DNA of 7,858 nucleotides from Eubacteriaceae bacterium (GTDB lineage Bacteria > Bacillota > Clostridia > Eubacteriales > UBA1433). This document shows, piece by piece, positions 6,035 to 7,858 of the stretch. How positions within the stretch are numbered: position 1 is the stretch's first letter; every line of letters starts with the position of its first letter. The notes beneath the pieces are model-generated. The model did no database searches, was not told where the DNA came from, and saw only the letters and a list, made by a program, of their open reading frames with translations. Made by a program: the position numbers and the translations under genes. The stretch lies in assembly GCA_012797825.1 (NCBI GenBank), contig JAAZOI010000210.1, positions 1-7,858 of the forward strand, written 5' to 3'.

Positions 6035-6061
6035 TTGATAATTATTTGATGAGGTGAAAAA

Positions 6062-7858
6062 ATGGAAAAATCTAAAGAGTACCTGCTTTGGTTTGAACAA
6101 CTCGAAAGAAAAGACGTAGACATCGTCGGCGGCAAATCGTCATCACTGGGTGAAATGACATCTAAGACAGACGTGCCGGTTCCGTACGGCTTTGCAACAA
6201 CTGCTAACGCATATCATTATTTTATCGACAAAAGCGGTTTGAGAGATGAAATGAACGCGCTTTTAAGCGAGCTTACAGATGTTGAAAACAGTGTACTGCT
6301 CCATGATGTGTGCAGCAGAATCAGAAAACTTGTTATTTCAAAACCTATGCCTAAAGACCTCGAAGACTCAATAATCAAAGCGTACAAAGAACTGGCTTTA
6401 AAAGTCGGTGAAAAAGATCCGTTTGTTGCAGTACGCTCAAGCGCTACTGCGGAAGACCTCCCGGACGCAAGTTTTGCCGGTCAGCAAGAAACTTACCTGA
6501 ATGTAAAAGGCGGCGCAAATGTAGTTAACCGAATAAAAGAATGCTACGCATCCACTTTTACAGACAGAGCTGTTTACTACCGTGAAAAACAAGGTTACAG
6601 TCATACCGATATTGCACTTTCCGCTGTTGTGCAGATGATGGTGTTCTCCAAGATTTCCGGAGTAATGTTTACCGTCAACTTAGCAAACGGAGATGATTCA
6701 AACATCATGATTGAAGCGGCATACGGTCTTGGCGAATATGTTGTGCAAGGCATTGTGACTCCGGACGAATACATAATATCAAAAGCAGACAACAAAATAC
6801 TTTCTAAAACAGTAAATAAGCAAGAAGTTATGTTTGCCCGCAAACCTGGCGGCGACTGTGAAGAAAAACCTGTCGCAGCTAATGAAGCGGAATTGCAAAA
6901 ACTTACAGACGCACAAATTTTACAATTAGCACAATATGCTGAAAAAATAGAAAAACATTACGGCTGTTATATGGACATTGAATGGGGCGTTGACGAGAGA
7001 GACCACAAAGTGTGGATTCTTCAGGCGCGGCCGGAAACGGTTTGGAGCCGCAAAAATAAAGAAAATAAACCACAAGGAGAAAATATGCAAGCTACAACAT
7101 CTGAACGCAAAGTTATATTAAAAGGCCTACCCGCAAGCCCGGGTCTAGTTTCAGGAAAAGCACATGTTATACTGTCTCCAGAATATATAAATGAATTTAA
7201 CGCCGGAGAAATTTTAATTACGGAAATGACTGCGCCCGACTGGGTTCCGGCAATGAAAAAAGCAAAAGCAATAGTAACAGATTCAGGCGGAATGACATGC
7301 CATGCATCCATTGTAAGCCGAGAACTCGGAATTCCCTGCATAGTAGGCACAAAGAGCAGAGGAGATTCTGCGACCACTACTATTACAACAGGAATGGATA
7401 TTACAGTTGACGCTACGAACGGCGTTGTATACGAGGGAATAATCGAAACTAAAAAACCAGAAGAAGCAAGCTCAAACGGTTCGGTTGTTATGGCGGAAGT
7501 ATTCCCCACGACAGGAACAAAAGTCCATATGAATTTGGGGGATCCTGATCTTGCTGAAAAATACAGCAGTCTTCCGTGCGACGGAATTGGTCTTATGCGC
7601 GAAGAATTTATCTGGACTACATACATTCATGAACATCCTCTTTATTTAATTAAAATCGGCCAGCCGGAAAAAGTAGTTGACCAGCTTGCCGAAGCATTCA
7701 GAACAGTTTGCCAGGCTTTAGCTCCGCGGCCTGTAGTGCTGCGTTTCTCGGACTTTAAATCAAGCGAATACCGCGATTTAAAGGGCGGCGACGAATTTGA
7801 ACCGACTGAACCGAGCGCGCTTTTAGGTTGGCGCGGCGCTTCAAGATATTATGACCCA
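6062..7858 (+). CDS. ppsA: Phosphoenolpyruvate synthase, C-terminus outside window
   Basis: Converts pyruvate, ATP and water to PEP, AMP and phosphate (EC 2.7.9.2), the gluconeogenic entry from pyruvate. The open frame runs unbroken for 599 codons to the window edge; E. coli PpsA has 792, so about a quarter is missing. Visible in order: VGGKSSSLGEM near the N-terminus and VRSSATAEDLPDASFAGQQ (from V124), both of the ATP-grasp-like nucleotide-binding domain; ILQARPETV (319-327) closing that domain; and the swivelling phosphohistidine domain with DSGGMTCHASIVSRELGIP, whose His414 is the expected phosphorylated residue (E. coli His421). The start of the PEP/pyruvate barrel follows, with LGWRGASRY near the edge. 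The spacing and the absence of a PPDK-type insertion favour PpsA over pyruvate phosphate dikinase. The ATG at 6062 follows GAGGTGA by four bases. It is transcribed away from pduL. The catalytic cysteine region is not visible. Confidence 0.95.
   Translation, partial: MEKSKEYLLWFEQLERKDVDIVGGKSSSLGEMTSKTDVPVPYGFATTANAYHYFIDKSGLRDEMNALLSELTDVENSVLLHDVCSRIRKLVISKPMPKDLEDSIIKAYKELALKVGEKDPFVAVRSSATAEDLPDASFAGQQETYLNVKGGANVVNRIKECYASTFTDRAVYYREKQGYSHTDIALSAVVQMMVFSKISGVMFTVNLANGDDSNIMIEAAYGLGEYVVQGIVTPDEYIISKADNKILSKTVNKQEVMFARKPGGDCEEKPVAANEAELQKLTDAQILQLAQYAEKIEKHYGCYMDIEWGVDERDHKVWILQARPETVWSRKNKENKPQGENMQATTSERKVILKGLPASPGLVSGKAHVILSPEYINEFNAGEILITEMTAPDWVPAMKKAKAIVTDSGGMTCHASIVSRELGIPCIVGTKSRGDSATTTITTGMDITVDATNGVVYEGIIETKKPEEASSNGSVVMAEVFPTTGTKVHMNLGDPDLAEKYSSLPCDGIGLMREEFIWTTYIHEHPLYLIKIGQPEKVVDQLAEAFRTVCQALAPRPVVLRFSDFKSSEYRDLKGGDEFEPTEPSALLGWRGASRYYDP

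Larger units (their letters stand above)
5642..6061. other. Divergent intergenic region between pduL and ppsA
   Basis: 420 very AT-rich bases without a supportable gene. The part next to pduL carries its promoter. The stretch 5700-5890 is nearly all A and T and shows no convincing element beyond possible A/T-tract curvature. From 5895 onwards lie the ppsA promoter and a leader with hairpins. Plus-strand open frames here (for example 5801-6049) translate to low-complexity peptides without a ribosome binding site and are not called. Confidence 0.75.

Noticed and set aside
5801..6049. Plus-strand open frame of 82 codons ending just before the ppsA ribosome binding site
   Set aside because: Starts with TTG without a Shine-Dalgarno, is composed of Lys/Phe/Ile/Tyr as expected from AT-rich DNA, and spans the ppsA promoter and hairpins.
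6601..6843. Minus-strand open frame of 80 codons
   Set aside because: Antisense to the ppsA nucleotide-binding domain, with no recognisable motif or start signal.
7021..7626. Minus-strand open frame of 201 codons
   Set aside because: Exactly antisense to the conserved ppsA phosphohistidine domain; its length results from codon bias in ppsA.
6062..7858. Pyruvate phosphate dikinase as the identity of the plus-strand gene
   Set aside because: Domain spacing, the SATAEDLPDASFAGQQ motif and the GWRGASRY region match PEP synthase, and the phosphohistidine falls at residue 414, close to PpsA His421 rather than the later PPDK position.

Overview
The window looks like chromosomal housekeeping sequence from a low-GC, AT-rich Gram-positive anaerobe, most likely Clostridia-like. 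Four things point there: strong Shine-Dalgarno sequences (GAGGTGA, AAGGAG), TTGACA/TATAAT-type promoters, a T-box leader in front of a valyl-tRNA synthetase gene, and PduL-type phosphotransacylases without microcompartment genes around them. I see no insertion sequence, CRISPR array, prophage gene or other mobile element.

Minus-strand block (positions 1 to 5641, listed here in transcription order from the right). Two tandem pduL paralogues (5641-5072, then 5017-4448) lead tightly into lgt (4432-3644), whose end is overlapped by a perfect 12-bp hairpin. A PgsA-like CDP-alcohol phosphatidyltransferase follows (3554-3009, TTG start). Next comes a valine T-box leader with its own terminator (about 2993-2796), then valS (2768-132). 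A consensus promoter immediately after the valS stop drives a serine tRNA (UGA) whose 3' end lies outside the window.

Plus-strand block. An AT-rich divergent intergenic region of 420 bases (5642-6061) holds a good promoter towards pduL, an extended -10 promoter towards the other side, and a structured leader of about 150 bases. It opens into ppsA, phosphoenolpyruvate synthase. ppsA starts at 6062 and is cut by the window end after 599 codons.

How the genes fit together. PduL (acyl-CoA to acyl-phosphate) and PpsA (pyruvate to PEP) both sit at the pyruvate/acetyl-CoA branch point, so their divergent arrangement could reflect fermentative or acetogenic carbon flow; this is inference. Lgt and the PgsA-like enzyme connect through phosphatidylglycerol, because Lgt uses phosphatidylglycerol as lipid donor. 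valS and the tRNA are translation genes with separate control signals.

The least ordinary points are four: the second PduL paralogue has lost a histidine of the conserved RHIH motif; the ppsA leader is structured and unexplained; Lgt has Gln where E. coli has an essential His; and the PgsA-like enzyme lacks the usual second PgsA motif. I found no convincing wholly new system.
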